Shown here: one piece after another, positions 1-12,500 of the stretch
Layout of the letters: the number at the start of each line of letters is the position of its first letter
How positions within the stretch are numbered: the first letter of the stretch is position 1
Assembly (NCBI GenBank): GCA_016785225.1
Contig: JAFBJZ010000657.1
Span: 62,001-126,000, forward strand
Length of the DNA: 64,000 nt
Direction of reading: 5' to 3'
Source of the DNA: Psettodes erumei
Lineage: Eukaryota; Chordata; Actinopteri; Pleuronectiformes; Psettodidae
Position numbers and translations under genes: made by a program
Notes under the pieces: generated by a model
Told to the model about the DNA's origin: nothing
Database searches by the model: none
Seen by the model: only the letters and a program-made list of their open reading frames with translations

Positions 1-1804
1 ATGGGAGGATGGATCTATACATATCCTTGATGAGATGTAGAGATAATTGAAGGGAATCTGTTAAAAGCTCAAGGCTGATGGCTGCTTGGTTGTTAGTGCT
101 AATAGTCAGTGCTCAAAAGAATGGGTATTCAGTTACTATGGTGACAGGTCTACAGACTGACATTTTTACCATCGCCTTTTCTGTTTTTCATTTTTTTTCT
201 TTTGTGTTGAGTGGGTGGTTTGTGTGTATAAGTTGTGGTCTGATTGTATGTGGACAAACTTTTCCTCCATTCGCTTAGGGTATGCTAATCTCTAAAAGCT
301 GACAAAAAAGTAAAGTAGAAGGCTGTCAGGCAGAACTACAGAGGTGCATAATAAGGTAGAACACATTACAAAGAGTGGCATTTGTGAATCCTTTGCACGC
401 TTGTTGTGATCAGCTCTTACAGCAGAGTAAAGTGTCGACCTTGCTGAGCCAGCATGTCCTTAAATTCTCTTTGCTTCATCACTTCCCAAAAAGAGCATGT
501 TGACGTTTGCAACTTTTTAAGTCTCAGCTTTAAAATTATACAGCTGGACTTAATCTTTGAAAAAAGACCTTTCGGTATAAGGTTTGCAATGACATAGCCC
601 TAAACCTCTTTGGAATAAGTTACTCTTACAGATGTAATGCAAACTGTAAATATAGTCAGAGCAGTATGTTGCCTGCCTTTATATTTATAATGTAATATAT
701 GCTGCAGGCCATACAGCCAGACACAGATGCGCAAGGAAAATTATACATTTTCACAGCATGGGGCGTTTTTTTCGTAGCCTCTGCCATCATTTTTGCTAAG
801 TTGGATCACTTCTGCTTACTTAATGCAAGATTTGAGAACACAGCAGCAATGCAGTGCAGTAGGACAAAAAAGATGTGCAGCAATTAGATTGTGAGGAGAC
901 AGTGTCCATTGTAAATACTTGATACAGAATTGCAGAATTACTTCTAGGATCATATTTGCTTTTCCCTACTTCAACAGGCATGTGAGCGGGTACCTGCCAT
1001 GGGTGATTGTAATGTACATTTTAGGTGTGTTCACCACTTTCACTTCACACTTCATTGTTTTACTTAGCTTGGATAAACCGGGGGTTTATGTACAGTCTCT
1101 CTAGTGACCTGACTGCTCATTTTGCTTGGCCTATGCTGTATTCAGGAGGGGAACGTGAAGAAAAACAACCTCTTATTCTGGTTGAGTGTTTAGCTTGGTG
1201 AACTCTAGAGCCAACCTTGTAGTCACATCAAATATACAGCAAATAAATTAGCTACTTTTGTTGTGCTATGTATTTGTAGAAGTTGTTGACCAAGTGAAAC
1301 AAGACACAGTGTGTAGGTCATGCAAAATTAGCTGAAATGATTGCTATTAGTGTTGATACTGAATTTGATTTTGATGTGACTGCAGTCAATTACAAGATGG
1401 AGGCTAACACCAACTTTTTTCCACTTTGATGCTCTTAATTACAGTTTAAACATTATGACATTAATGCTGCATAATTATGAAGTGATTCTAGTGATGCCAT
1501 TCTGTTTTAAGATCCCAGCATTTAAATTGTTGAGTAAACTGCTAATAACCATAGTAACCTACACTGGGGGGAAATTAATTTCACTTTAATTACACAGAAA
1601 ATGTCGGCTTCTGTTTGCCATATACAATTATTTGCACTATGTGCATGAAAATTCATTCAGGAAGGACACACAGGGAGGAACAGAACCTTTTCTTCTGCTG
1701 CTGTTTCTCCTCCCCTTGCCTCCCTTCTACTCATTGGAATGAGATTCAGTGTTTTTTACAATCACTCACTGGGATGAGGCCAGCTGACCAACAGCTTGTG
1801 TGCC

Positions 1805-1807
<3 letters not shown>

Positions 1808-1847
<40 letters not shown>
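1808..1847. repeat. (TG)n microsatellite, about 20 units
   Basis: Uninterrupted TG dinucleotides, followed by a short CA/CG-containing tail (gcacgcacgcgcatg). It lies in the upstream non-coding region. Confidence 0.97.
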
Positions 1848-1848
<1 letters not shown>

Positions 1849-3950
1849 ACGCACGCGCATGTGGGTGCACTGGAGAAATTAGTGTCTGTGCTGGAAACCC
1901 ATCTGTGCACGAGCATGATGTGTGAGCATGTCAGGGTGTAGCTGTGAGGGGAAAGGAGAGCATGGTGCCGAAGGGGGGAGGGGAGGAGAGGAGAAGACGG
2001 GTGGAGGAAGGGAGGAACGGGTGGTGACTGTTTAACGTGATCATTCAGCAGCCATATTCCCTTCCCCCAGTCTCCAATCTATCCACTCCACCTCTCCTCT
2101 CTCCTCTTTATCTTGACCACATTGGATCCATCATACTCCCCCCTCCCGATAGTGGATTTCAAAGGTAATTAAGCTGATATGTGAGTACACTTTAAATGCC
2201 CTGAAAAAGAGGTGATAGAAGATATCCTGCCTCTGTAACTGTAGTTACTCTTACCTAGTCTACTACTGTTTAAACCTTCCCTCCTCCACTGTTTCCAGCC
2301 CTGTCACCCTATATGCACTCCTCCCTCTACAGCTTTCCTCATTATTTTCATCACCCATATGTCTTTGAAATTTCCCTTTGCATCCTGCTCATCTGCCTGT
2401 CCTTCAACTCCCTTTCTCTCTTGCTGTTATATTTGAGAGCCTGGCAGAGCAACAGCAGCAGCAGTGGGCAGACAAGTAACACAGTCACACCATCATCACA
2501 CTCCAAGGGGGACTCGGGACTTGAATGTGTGTTTGTATGTGCACGCAGGAGTATGACTGATCTCCCAGGGGGCCAAGGTTGTTGCAAGGGTCACTGAGGA
2601 AGTCGCCATGGGAACATAAGCCCCTCCTTGTCTGTCACTGTTGTAGGCCCTCTAAAAGTACACTGCGTGCTTGTGTGTGTATTTATTTTCTTTTCAGACC
2701 ACAACATTAATTTCATCCGATTTGTCATTCCCTGCACAAGCTTTAGTTCGTGCTGTCTTAGACTCTGTAATATAATATGAGTTAATAACAGTGCTGACAT
2801 CATACTTGAATTCACTGAAGCTCAATGAGCAGCATATATATAGCAGATGACTCCTAGGTATTACCTTTGGACCTCTTTTCTTGTGACAAATCAAGAGGAA
2901 AAAAACTATAATAGGCAGCTTAGAAAGATGATTGGTCTACACAAGCCTTTGGAACCTCTGTAGTTCCACTATCCTTTCAAAACATATTCCCTTGATCTCA
3001 TTTTTGAGGTAATAATGGTGGAGGGCTCCAAAATATCACATAAGTGTTTCACTGGGCTGAGACATGAGTGATCCTCATGCGCTGTATTTATACATTTGGC
3101 TATTTTTCTCCAATCCATTAATCAGTTTTTGTGTTTTTTTATTTCAAACTTTTGCATAAGGAAGAGGCAAGTCACATAGGGTAAACAGACACAAGACATT
3201 ACCTAAGAGACTCATAACTAACTTTCCTTTTTTGAATGGACAAATCTATTGATCCAAATGCTGAAGTCCCTCAAATTCTCTGACAAATATTTTCTCTTAT
3301 CAAATCTGAAAATGGTAGCTTCAATCTATTCTTCCTGGCTACAGGTGTGAGTTTGTATTTTAGCTGGTTAGCTGTCATTTCATCCATTACAGTGTTTCAA
3401 AAACACACATTAGAGAGTGGGTTGACATCCTGTGTTTCATCCCTAAAATATTTTGTTGTTTTTAACCACATCCATTGGAAGGTTTTAGTTTTGCACGGCT
3501 TTAATGCTACTCAAGATGCATTTCCACCCTACCTAAAAATAACTGGAGAGAACACTTTGGATGTGACCATGGCTAACAGTTGGTGACAGTGGCTGTGGCT
3601 CACAAGCCATGCTGTTTTGTCAGCATGTGGCAAACCTGCCAGCCAACAAGTCTGTCATACAAAATCACTGAACCTCTCCCTTGCCTCTAACCCCTCTCCT
3701 TCTCATCTATCTGTCTCCCTGTTAGTACATCAGTATCTGTTATTTCAACCCAATTATCCACTACTGTTTCTTAACCATGTTTTAATTAAGGCTTCGAGAA
3801 ACGCAGTGTTACATGTATATTGAACTAAATGTTGTGAGTATGGGCTTTAATCGGTTATACATGTACTCAGTGAAACAGGGAGAAAGCCTCCTACCGTTAT
3901 ACAAATGTGGTACTGTCCATGGTGCTGAAACAAGAAACTCATGCCCAAGT

Positions 3951-3965
3951 ATCTATCTATCTATC
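3951..3965. repeat. Short (ATCT)n tetranucleotide run
   Basis: Nearly four perfect ATCT units followed by a decayed copy (atcatctatg). Such tails often end teleost LINE/SINE copies, but no body of an element is recognisable next to this one. Confidence 0.8.
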
Positions 3966-4859
3966 ATCTATGAAATGAATCATATCTGTTTTCTAAGATG
4001 TAGCCAACAGGCAGCTTCTCATTTCTGACCTTCCCCATGCATGCATGACTTGACAAGCAGATCCATCTGTTTTGCTGCCTTTAAAACCCAGTGTAAGAAT
4101 CTGACATAAGGATTAGTGGACGTACCAGGAGAGGCTGAGGAGTCTTACCTTCAGAGATAAGAAGAATTCACCGGGTCACATCTAAGTGGTGGCTCCTTGG
4201 AGCAAGTCCTGTGCTGTTTTTTTGTTTATGTGTCGACTTCAGTCACTGAATAATGATATAAAAAAAAAAAAAAATAAATGTTTTTTTTAAAAAAAACAAC
4301 AACAAGATATGACCAAAAAAGTAAAAAAGTAGAGAAGTCAAAATAAACCCCACCGAACCTGATCCTCTTTCGTTGTCAGTTGGGGAAAAAAACAGATGCT
4401 TCGTTTTGCAAAACGTCTACGTTGATATTCTTGGTTTCTAGACTACTTTCCCCGAAATAATCTTGTAATTGGCTTGCAAACCATGTTCTGTACAATTCCG
4501 GACTCGCAGAAAGAGAACTGAAAAAACACTCCAAGGGCGATCAAATGAGTTCCAGTAATGGCAATGGTACTAAGGACGCTGATATCTCTGGAGATGTTTG
4601 GAGCAGGCAGGCAGCCTCACAAAACACATACACAGTTTCATCCACCGCTTTTCTTGAGTTGTTTGAACAGTAGAGACTGGTTAACCAACACTGCCCGCAA
4701 AATAAAACACTCCTACGCAAACATCATCATCAGCCTCGGCAGCGTGTGTGTTAAAGGAGGAGACAGGATGACAGAAAATCTCGATATCTCCATTTCAGCA
4801 ACCAGTTTCCCACTCCGTCCGAGGGAGTCGAGGTCAGGTACTGTATTTGTTGTAGTCTA

Positions 4860-5320
4860 AAGTGGTGGTCCAGGTTCCGTGGAGGGTTTCGATTTGCACC
4901 CTTCCGTGTCTATTCTCCCGATCAGCCTGTTTATCTAGGCTATCTCCTCCCTCTCCGGTGGATTTCTCTCATTGCCTCCCATGTTTGACGAAAAAAAGCA
5001 AGCTGGTCAGCCTCCGTAGGGCTACAAAGTGTCTGCAGCTGGCAAGCCCCAGAAAAATATAGGCTAATGTATGTCTGACACACGGCTGTTGGACCTCCGT
5101 ATCGCCTGATCGTTGATTCCTGCAGAGCGACGTCCGGCACAAGGCGCAGACGAATAAAATGCGTTTTAAATTCAGAGGTGGCTCTTAGTGCACGCAGACC
5201 AAGTGCAGCCTGGGGTGTGCAGCCTGGGAGATGGCGCTTTAGTCACAGATCCAGATTGGGTGCTCGAGAGAGGGGGAAATGGGGGGAAAAAAGGATAAGA
5301 TGCTGGATGGGGTCCCTTTT
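4860..5320. promoter_or_regulatory. Moderately CpG-enriched block, candidate promoter or first exon
   Basis: CpG dinucleotides are denser here than in the surrounding A/T-rich sequence, for example around 4861-4925, 5085-5165 and 5240-5290. No coding frame with splice borders is evident. In human the gene upstream of DBH (FAM163B) is divergent, so its promoter and non-coding first exon would be expected in roughly this position on the minus strand. That assignment is only an inference from synteny; the sequence itself shows nothing more than CpG density. Confidence 0.25.
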
Positions 5321-5558
5321 GATGTCCAGGCAGAAGTCCGTGAGCTGTGCACATTTGGAGGGACTTGAAGAAGTGCAAGGTGATGAGCGTTTTATTAGGA
5401 CGCTGTGCCTAAAGTATCATATATCAATATAAATTATTTTAGCTCCACAGTCATGCAAATACAAATTTACACTGCATACGCCATGTCAAAATTCATCATG
5501 TCAAGTCTCTGGATACAACAGAAAAAAAGTGCAATGGACAAAATATCGCCACTCCTTT

Positions 5559-5582
5559 AAAAAAAAAAAAAAAAAAAAAAAA
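5559..5582. repeat. Poly-A run
   Basis: About 24 consecutive A residues. It could be the tail of a plus-oriented retroposed fragment, but the preceding sequence is not recognisable as one. Confidence 0.9.
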
Positions 5583-6323
5583 GTTTAAAAAAGCAGCCTC
5601 AGCAACACAGAAATGTGAGCAGCAGGCTCTCAGGTGAGCTCTGATGTCCTTTGAAAAATCTTGCCATAAATTAAGCTAAATGAAAAATGATATAATACTA
5701 TTTAATTATTATTTTAATTATTTAAAGATGACTTCGAGCAATGCTGTGGCTCAATCATGAAACTCTTGAGTTGTGTAGCCCAAATAAAAACAAAGTGAAC
5801 TACTGATACATATGCATATGAATGAGAAAAGAGAAGCAGAGAAAATGTGTACATATTATTTTGGCCACCTGACTTAAAAATGTCCCCACCAAATAGAAAA
5901 CTTACATCTGCAAAGCTGCAAATGTATCACCAGCAAATATCACACAGTGCCCTGTAGCCTAATCCTGAAAAGCAGCCCTTTACTCTGTCCTCCTATTAAA
6001 CTAGATGAAAGAATTTGCTGCAGCATTTAGAGTGGATTCATTAAACCTCCTACTTAAGGGTCACAGCAGTTAATCACTCATACTACATGCATATTTGACA
6101 GCCAACTCCATAAAGATAATTTAAAAAAATTACACCTGTCTCCTGCCCAAGGTTCAGCCAAGGTAGAAAAACAAACTGTCTGGAACAAAACGTTCATTAG
6201 ATTCCATTAGGACAATGGACAATACTGTCCCTGGAAGGACCATTTTTCTCTCTTTGTACCACCCCATCTCATGTCCTAGCACTCTGCCTCTATCTCTCTA
6301 CCTACCATTTCCTTGATTTTTCC

Positions 6324-6327
<4 letters not shown>

Positions 6328-6363
<36 letters not shown>
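6328..6363. repeat. (CT)n microsatellite
   Basis: Uninterrupted CT dinucleotides inside a longer pyrimidine-rich tract running from about 6245 to 6375. Confidence 0.95.
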
Positions 6364-6366
<3 letters not shown>

Positions 6367-7756
6367 TTTCTTCTAACCAAATTCTTAATTCATCATCTCT
6401 TCTAACTATCCAGTCCACCCGTACAACTGCTCGGCTCTCCCATTGAGATCGGACATGGGGGAGCTCGAGGCCAGCAAAGAGTAGCAGTGTGAGTTTTCAT
6501 TACATTCATTATTCAGACTCACAGTAGTGGAGATTAGTGCACTGTGAGAGTGTGCTGTGCTGAAATATTTATATTAGAAGGGAATGAGATGGTTGGATTG
6601 GTCGTGTCGAGGTGAGGTCAGCTTTTATCCATTCATCTCTCTCCCTCCTTCTCTTTCTATTTCTCTTGTCTTACTGTGTATGTCCATACATGCAAACAGA
6701 ATGATATATGCCAGAGTGATTCACTTAATATTCACATTTTTTAAAAATCAAAATAAGATAAGATTCAAAATTTAAAATAAACTTTTATGATGCATAACAC
6801 AAATCCTATATTTTTTGCAGAATAAATCCAGTTTTCCAGCCAACTGTTACTGTAATGCTTTTGGCAACACTGCTATGTAAATAAGGGGGTAGTATACAGT
6901 TAGTAATAATACGGGTATCTGAAATTGCCTTTGAGCTAAATTAGCATAATATACCCCAGATGCAGTCTCCATAAAAGATGTAGCAGGACTAATATACTGT
7001 ATATTTTATTATATTATACATACATAATACAACCGCTAAATGCAATACAATCCACAACAGTACACAGAAACACTTGCCATAAACATTTACAATAATTCCT
7101 AACTATTTTGCCATGCTTGTCCCAAACTGAGAGCAGCCTGTGATGGGAAAGTTCTGGGGGGGCAATATCTGGATTGGGTAATGTCACAGATAACCCCAGG
7201 CCTTTTGCATAAACACACCCTCAGACATGATTACACAAAGGTCCATCATTCTTTCCCTGAATCTGTTCTCTCAAACAACCCTCCCCCCTCTCCTCTGTCG
7301 TTTTCCCTCCTGTTAAGAGCCAACTTTACGGCATCTCGTCACATTTGTGTTTGCTGACACATCAGGACCAGCAGCTGCAAGATAAGTGTGCATGTCAGAG
7401 GAATGAGGAGACAGGATGGGAGTGAGAGAGCGGATGGTGGGCAGCAACAGAGGAAAGGGTGACAAAGGGGAGACTGACTTATAAAGATGTAGCAATGTGA
7501 TGGTGTAAAAGATGAAAAGAAATGATTATTGTACAGATACAGCGGCACATAGACAGAAGATTACTGAGCCACATGTGAAGGCCAGATAGACATTAGAAGG
7601 ACACAGATCTCTGTTTGCCTCAGGGACTAACAGTCTTTATTACATTAACTAACATGATAGCAGTCAGTGCCATTCTGTTCCTGCTGTCTCTGCTTTCTGC
7701 TCATATTCAAACCTTTCACTTCATGAGCCTCTGCCGGAAAAAAGGATTCAGAGGTT

Positions 7757-7764
7757 TGACGTCA
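7757..7764. promoter_or_regulatory. Perfect CRE palindrome (TGACGTCA)
   Basis: The full 8-bp cAMP-response element consensus stands about 1.8 kb upstream of the dbh start codon. cAMP/CREB control through a CRE is established for mammalian DBH promoters, though there the element is close to the transcription start. A perfect 8-mer is expected by chance about once per 65 kb, so function here is an inference. Confidence 0.35.
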
Positions 7765-9379
7765 TGTACAAAATTTAATCCAACACACAGAGAATTCACA
7801 TTTGCCCTACAACTCATTTAAACAATGCGCGTTCCCTTGCATTTACATTAACTTAGAATTCATTGAATCATCTTTGGAGAACAAGACATGATATGTGCAG
7901 AGCAAATGTGCAAGTGTTGTACATTTTGTTGCATTCATAACAAAGGGGGTGGGGGTGGTGGCTGTAATAGTTGGCAGGTTTTCATTCAGTCTCCAACAGC
8001 TGATTAGCATCCCATTCAGGTAGAGGAGAAGAACTCATCATTGAAATCACCTGCAGAGCTGCTCAGCTGAAACGAAACCTGCAGGGTGCCAGCTCTCCAC
8101 AGTACACGAGGAATGAGCTATACATTATACAGCTTAGCTTTTTAAGTTACATTATTCTGCTTTGTTGACTTTAGCCCTGTGTTTAATATTCTGTCTGCCT
8201 TATGTAAAAGAATCTATGGCCTTAGTTTTTAGAAGTGTACTGTACAAATGAACTTATTGTTATTACCAGATGCCCTGTACATGGAGAAATGTATCACAAG
8301 AACAAGTGCAGATCAAAGTTCTTTTCTGGGGAATAAACCTAAATTGGATGTCTTGTCTGAGTTAGGGAATTGCTGTCAAGGTGACTCCACCCTCCCTTCC
8401 CATCATATTGATAATTGACCTAAAGTTACTGCAACCCCCCCCCAAAAAAAGCACATGAAAATGTATTTCTGATGCAGATAGTATTTTATTATTTTGATGT
8501 ATTGCTCAGTATCTAAAAACTATTAAAAAAATATGTGACAGAAGCATTACTTACTTGCTGTAACTCACCTGTTTTTCACCAAATGCAAACACACAGACAG
8601 ACATGAGCACATGCACTTTTCCACAGGGGCTATACTAACCTTTTACACCAACCTGAATGTCTCCCTCTTGCTTTGGAAAGCCATAATTGACAGTTTGATT
8701 AGGTCTTCTGCAACCTGAGGCGGTGGCTTAAGGAAAGGGACTGATGCATTAAAGCCTTGTTTACACCCCTACAAGTGCTTGCTGCCCCCTAAAGCTGCTG
8801 TGAATCAAATACACCAAAAACAAGGGCAGAAGAATAACGCTTGAAACGCCAGGAAACGTACAAGGAAATGTATGATATATGCTCACCAAAACAAAAAGGA
8901 CAGAGATGGAGTGACCAATAATGTTTAGTTACTTGAAACTGATTGTGATAATGTCCATGGTTGAATTTGGATCAATTAGGGGCTGGCAGATGTGCAGAAT
9001 CATGGTTGACCCTAGGGCTTAAAGAGCACAATTCAATTTTCCTCAACAAATGTAATACCATTAGGCTGGATAAAAACAGACAACTCTGACAAGGGAGGAG
9101 TCTCTTAAAAACCAGTTGGGGGATAAGGCAGCAAGAGAGAGAGACAAAGCAGTTGCTCAGCGGAAAGAGACAATACCCATAAGGGCTTGTAAAAAAGAAA
9201 AAACTAAAGACTGCAAAGTAAGTGCTCCTCAAATGAAAGTCAAACTTTTCTGAAAATGCGGGTCTGAGAGAATAGAAGGCATGGGAAGAAGAGAATAAGG
9301 GACCTCATCTGATCACTGCGAGGGCAATACAGTATCTACTGTGGCTAAAACAAGAGAGCGGAGCTGATAAGGCAAATAG

Positions 9380-9568
9380 GACCAGTGAGTTTGTAGAGTT
9401 ACAGCCTATACAGAACTTCAGCATCATTATCAGCAGCGCGGGAGAGAAAAAATCCTCACAACTTTTTGGATTGAAATCAAATCTGGGTTGAGACAGTACA
9501 AGTGAAGGAAAAAAGAGAATATTTCTCTACCCTTTTACTGAAGCGGATTGAGATCCATCTCTGGGGTT
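9380..9568 (+). promoter_or_regulatory. dbh proximal promoter / 5' leader
   Basis: This stretch directly precedes the dbh start codon. An in-frame TGA at 9539-9541 closes the reading frame upstream, so the ATG at 9569 is the first in-frame methionine. No clear TATA box with a defined start site could be placed. An imperfect pair of sequences resembling the REST/NRSF element halves lies at 9417-9440. The exact transcription start cannot be read from sequence alone. Confidence 0.45.
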
Positions 9569-12500
9569 ATGAGGATCTTCAATAGGAACCTTCGCCTTCA
9601 GGACATCACCATCATGTACTTCACGGCCCTGGCTGCTCTAATGGTCATCTTGGTGGCTTCGTACCAGGCACCAACCAATGCTATGAGTGCATCCAGCCCT
9701 AAATCAAACCCCTCTCGCCCTCTCCCACCTCTCCCTATGCCTTTTCGTGTGCCCCTTGACCCACGCGGGGAGCTCCAGCTGGCATGGAACATCAGCTACG
9801 ACAACCAGGAGGTGTACATGGCACTGACGGTAGCAGAGATCAGATATGGTGTGGTACTGGGGATGTCCGACCGTGGGGAGCTAACCAACGCTGACCTGGT
9901 GGTGCTATGGTACTCTGGGACTACCAGCTACTTTGAAGTAAGCAAGCCTGGGATGTGTGCTATCTGTATAATCTGTCTTTCAAATTACTATACTTCATAG
10001 AATCTGTGATGAATTTTTTGTTAAATGTCAGGCTGACACAAGACTTGCCTCTAAAAAGATATGGATGTCAAACAGGTTTCTAAACAAAAGTTAAAAAAAA
10101 AAAAAAGAAGTCTCTTTCTCACGGTCTTGATAAAATACCCTACTTCCCTAATTCCCTACTTTACTTGTCCAATTCATAAATACACAGGAATTACATTAAA
10201 ATCTTTAGGTAGTGGAGGTTTCCCTTTTTATTAGTGTTCCTCATCTGTCTGTGGTCCCTGGGGCGTGAGATTGGTGTTTTTGCACCAGGAGTCGGTGGAT
10301 GACTCCCTTCATGGTCACACAGTAGTGGAGGATGTTATCAGCCCCTGCTAATTGGAAATCACTCAAACTGCACTAATAGCTGAAGTTTGCCAGGGAATCA
10401 TTAGCAGATATTAACATATCAAAACTGACTCCAGTGCTGATTAAAATGTGTAAAATGCCTAATTTAACAAATAACAACATTTTTACAAATTAAATTCAAA
10501 TTTCTTTTTCTGAAAACTGCCAATACATTTTCTGAAAAAAACATTATCTATCATCTATCATATTAATGAGAAACAGTCAGCAGAGTGAATTCATTATTGA
10601 ATTATTTCTATGATTATTTCCATTGTTTCCATCATCAAAGTTAACATCCAGTCAGACACAGAGGGACACTACATCACAAAATAAGAATGAAGCATCTAGT
10701 GCAAGGCTCACAGGAAAAAGGACTAACAAAAATGTTTTGATACAAATAGTTTTAAGGGGGTGATATTAAAAGGTTGCACTAGGGACTACTGTAACCATTC
10801 TATTATACCAGTGGGTCTTTTTTAGTCTTTTTTTAAAAATCACATTTGTGCGTCTGTGCTGTAATGTCATGTATTTAATTGTTTTGGTCAGACAAAACCT
10901 TCTGCTTCTTTCATATTCGCATGTTCCACACTCATATTCATGAAGTACTATATTAGAAAATTTTCAGTGTATGGAAAAGAGCAAGTTGGACAACTATTAA
11001 GTGTTACCTTTATTTAAGATAACTATTTTTAAAATATTCAAATTTAACATACAAAGCCGAAATCATTTTGTATATGATTTAGTTATGTTGTCTTGGCTTT
11101 GCATAGCAGATCCATCACCGTTGTAATTGGCAATGGAGCTGCACACAGTATAAACTGCTATACTATACTACTTCTTTTAATGCTGACTGTTGTCCATAGG
11201 AGAAAAACACAGAATGGGCAGAATGAGCAGTGGAAATTTTATTGACGATCTTAATGTACTTTGAATCTCTACTGCATTTATTCAATCAGGGGCCAGAGGG
11301 AGCAAGAAAACAGAGGTCCCTCTAAAGAGAAGCAGACACACGCATGCACCCAAGCACACACAAAGTATATTAAATTTAAATGAATTGGGGGGCAGAAGGA
11401 AAGATAACATATAGCAATCTAAGTTCCATATAATAACAATAATAATAATAATAATAATAATTCAAGATCATATAGGTTATCCTTAAGGCATGCTTCAAGA
11501 TTAACTAAGTGATAATATTACCTAAATAGAGTGAATACAGATGAAGCTCAATCTCATACTGATGAGCTGCTTCCAAAAGCTATTATTTGGCCTTACCATG
11601 GTTTAACCACCTGTAATTCTCCAGGAAAGTCGCACCACAGTGCTTCATCAAATAGGACGTGTACAGGGTGGTGGAGTGGCTCACATTTATGAACTCACTG
11701 TCTTTAAGTATCTGCAAGTCATAGTTAGTGTGTCCTCCACACGGGCATGTGACATGCATCATGCATGCTGTATAGTGCCCACATTTTTGTATATATAAAT
11801 AAATATAGTATTATTTTCAAAACTGCTGCCTTCAAAATCATTGCAGTTTGTGCAGAACACTTATATAAGAGGGACAGAAATAGAGAGAGAGATCTTAGGT
11901 GCTATTCTGGAAAGATACAAATGTGAGAAACATAACAGAACCAGATAGACTGAGCGATAGCTAAGCCTTCTGGCAGAGAAGTAGAAGGTTGGGAAGATTT
12001 CATAACACCGATCGCCGCACTTATGTCTTTCAACAGTTGTATCATAAGTAACTGTCAAATAATCCACCAAAATGGTGTTCATTTTAAAATTGACAAACAA
12101 TTGTAACATTGTTTTTGCTCAAGCTGGTGATATTTATGTGACCAGTGACATTTCGACACAAAGGTCTCCTTTATGTCTTGTTAACCATTTTCAAACATTT
12201 CAAATATTTTTCTGCATAATTCAATTACAATCACTTTTTCTTACTACAGTATAATTTGAAAATTTTGCACCTACACACCTGAGGGGCTTCTCAAAACATC
12301 AGTTTAACAGGGCTATCCACAGTCTAATACTGTCCTACTTGAAATTATGACTATACATGAAACATAAAAACATGCTCTGAAATGTTTTTTGTTTTTTTCT
12401 ATTTTGTGTATATTATAGGTCTGATTTGTCATATTGTGCATGTCTTTTCCTATAGGATGCATGGACCGACAGTGATGGTCACATTTCATCGGACAGGCAG

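Larger units (their letters stand above)
1..9379. other. Upstream non-coding region (5' of dbh)
   Basis: I find no exon-like open frame with splice borders and recognisable protein similarity on either strand here. The stretch holds microsatellites (TG at 1808, ATCT at 3951, a poly-A run at 5559, CT at 6328), A/T-rich low-complexity sequence at 4256-4310, a moderately CpG-enriched block near 4.9-5.3 kb and a CRE palindrome at 7757. In human the next gene 5' of DBH is FAM163B on the opposite strand. I looked for its short membrane-anchor N-terminus on the minus strand and did not see it, so if that gene is conserved its coding part lies left of this window. Confidence 0.7.
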
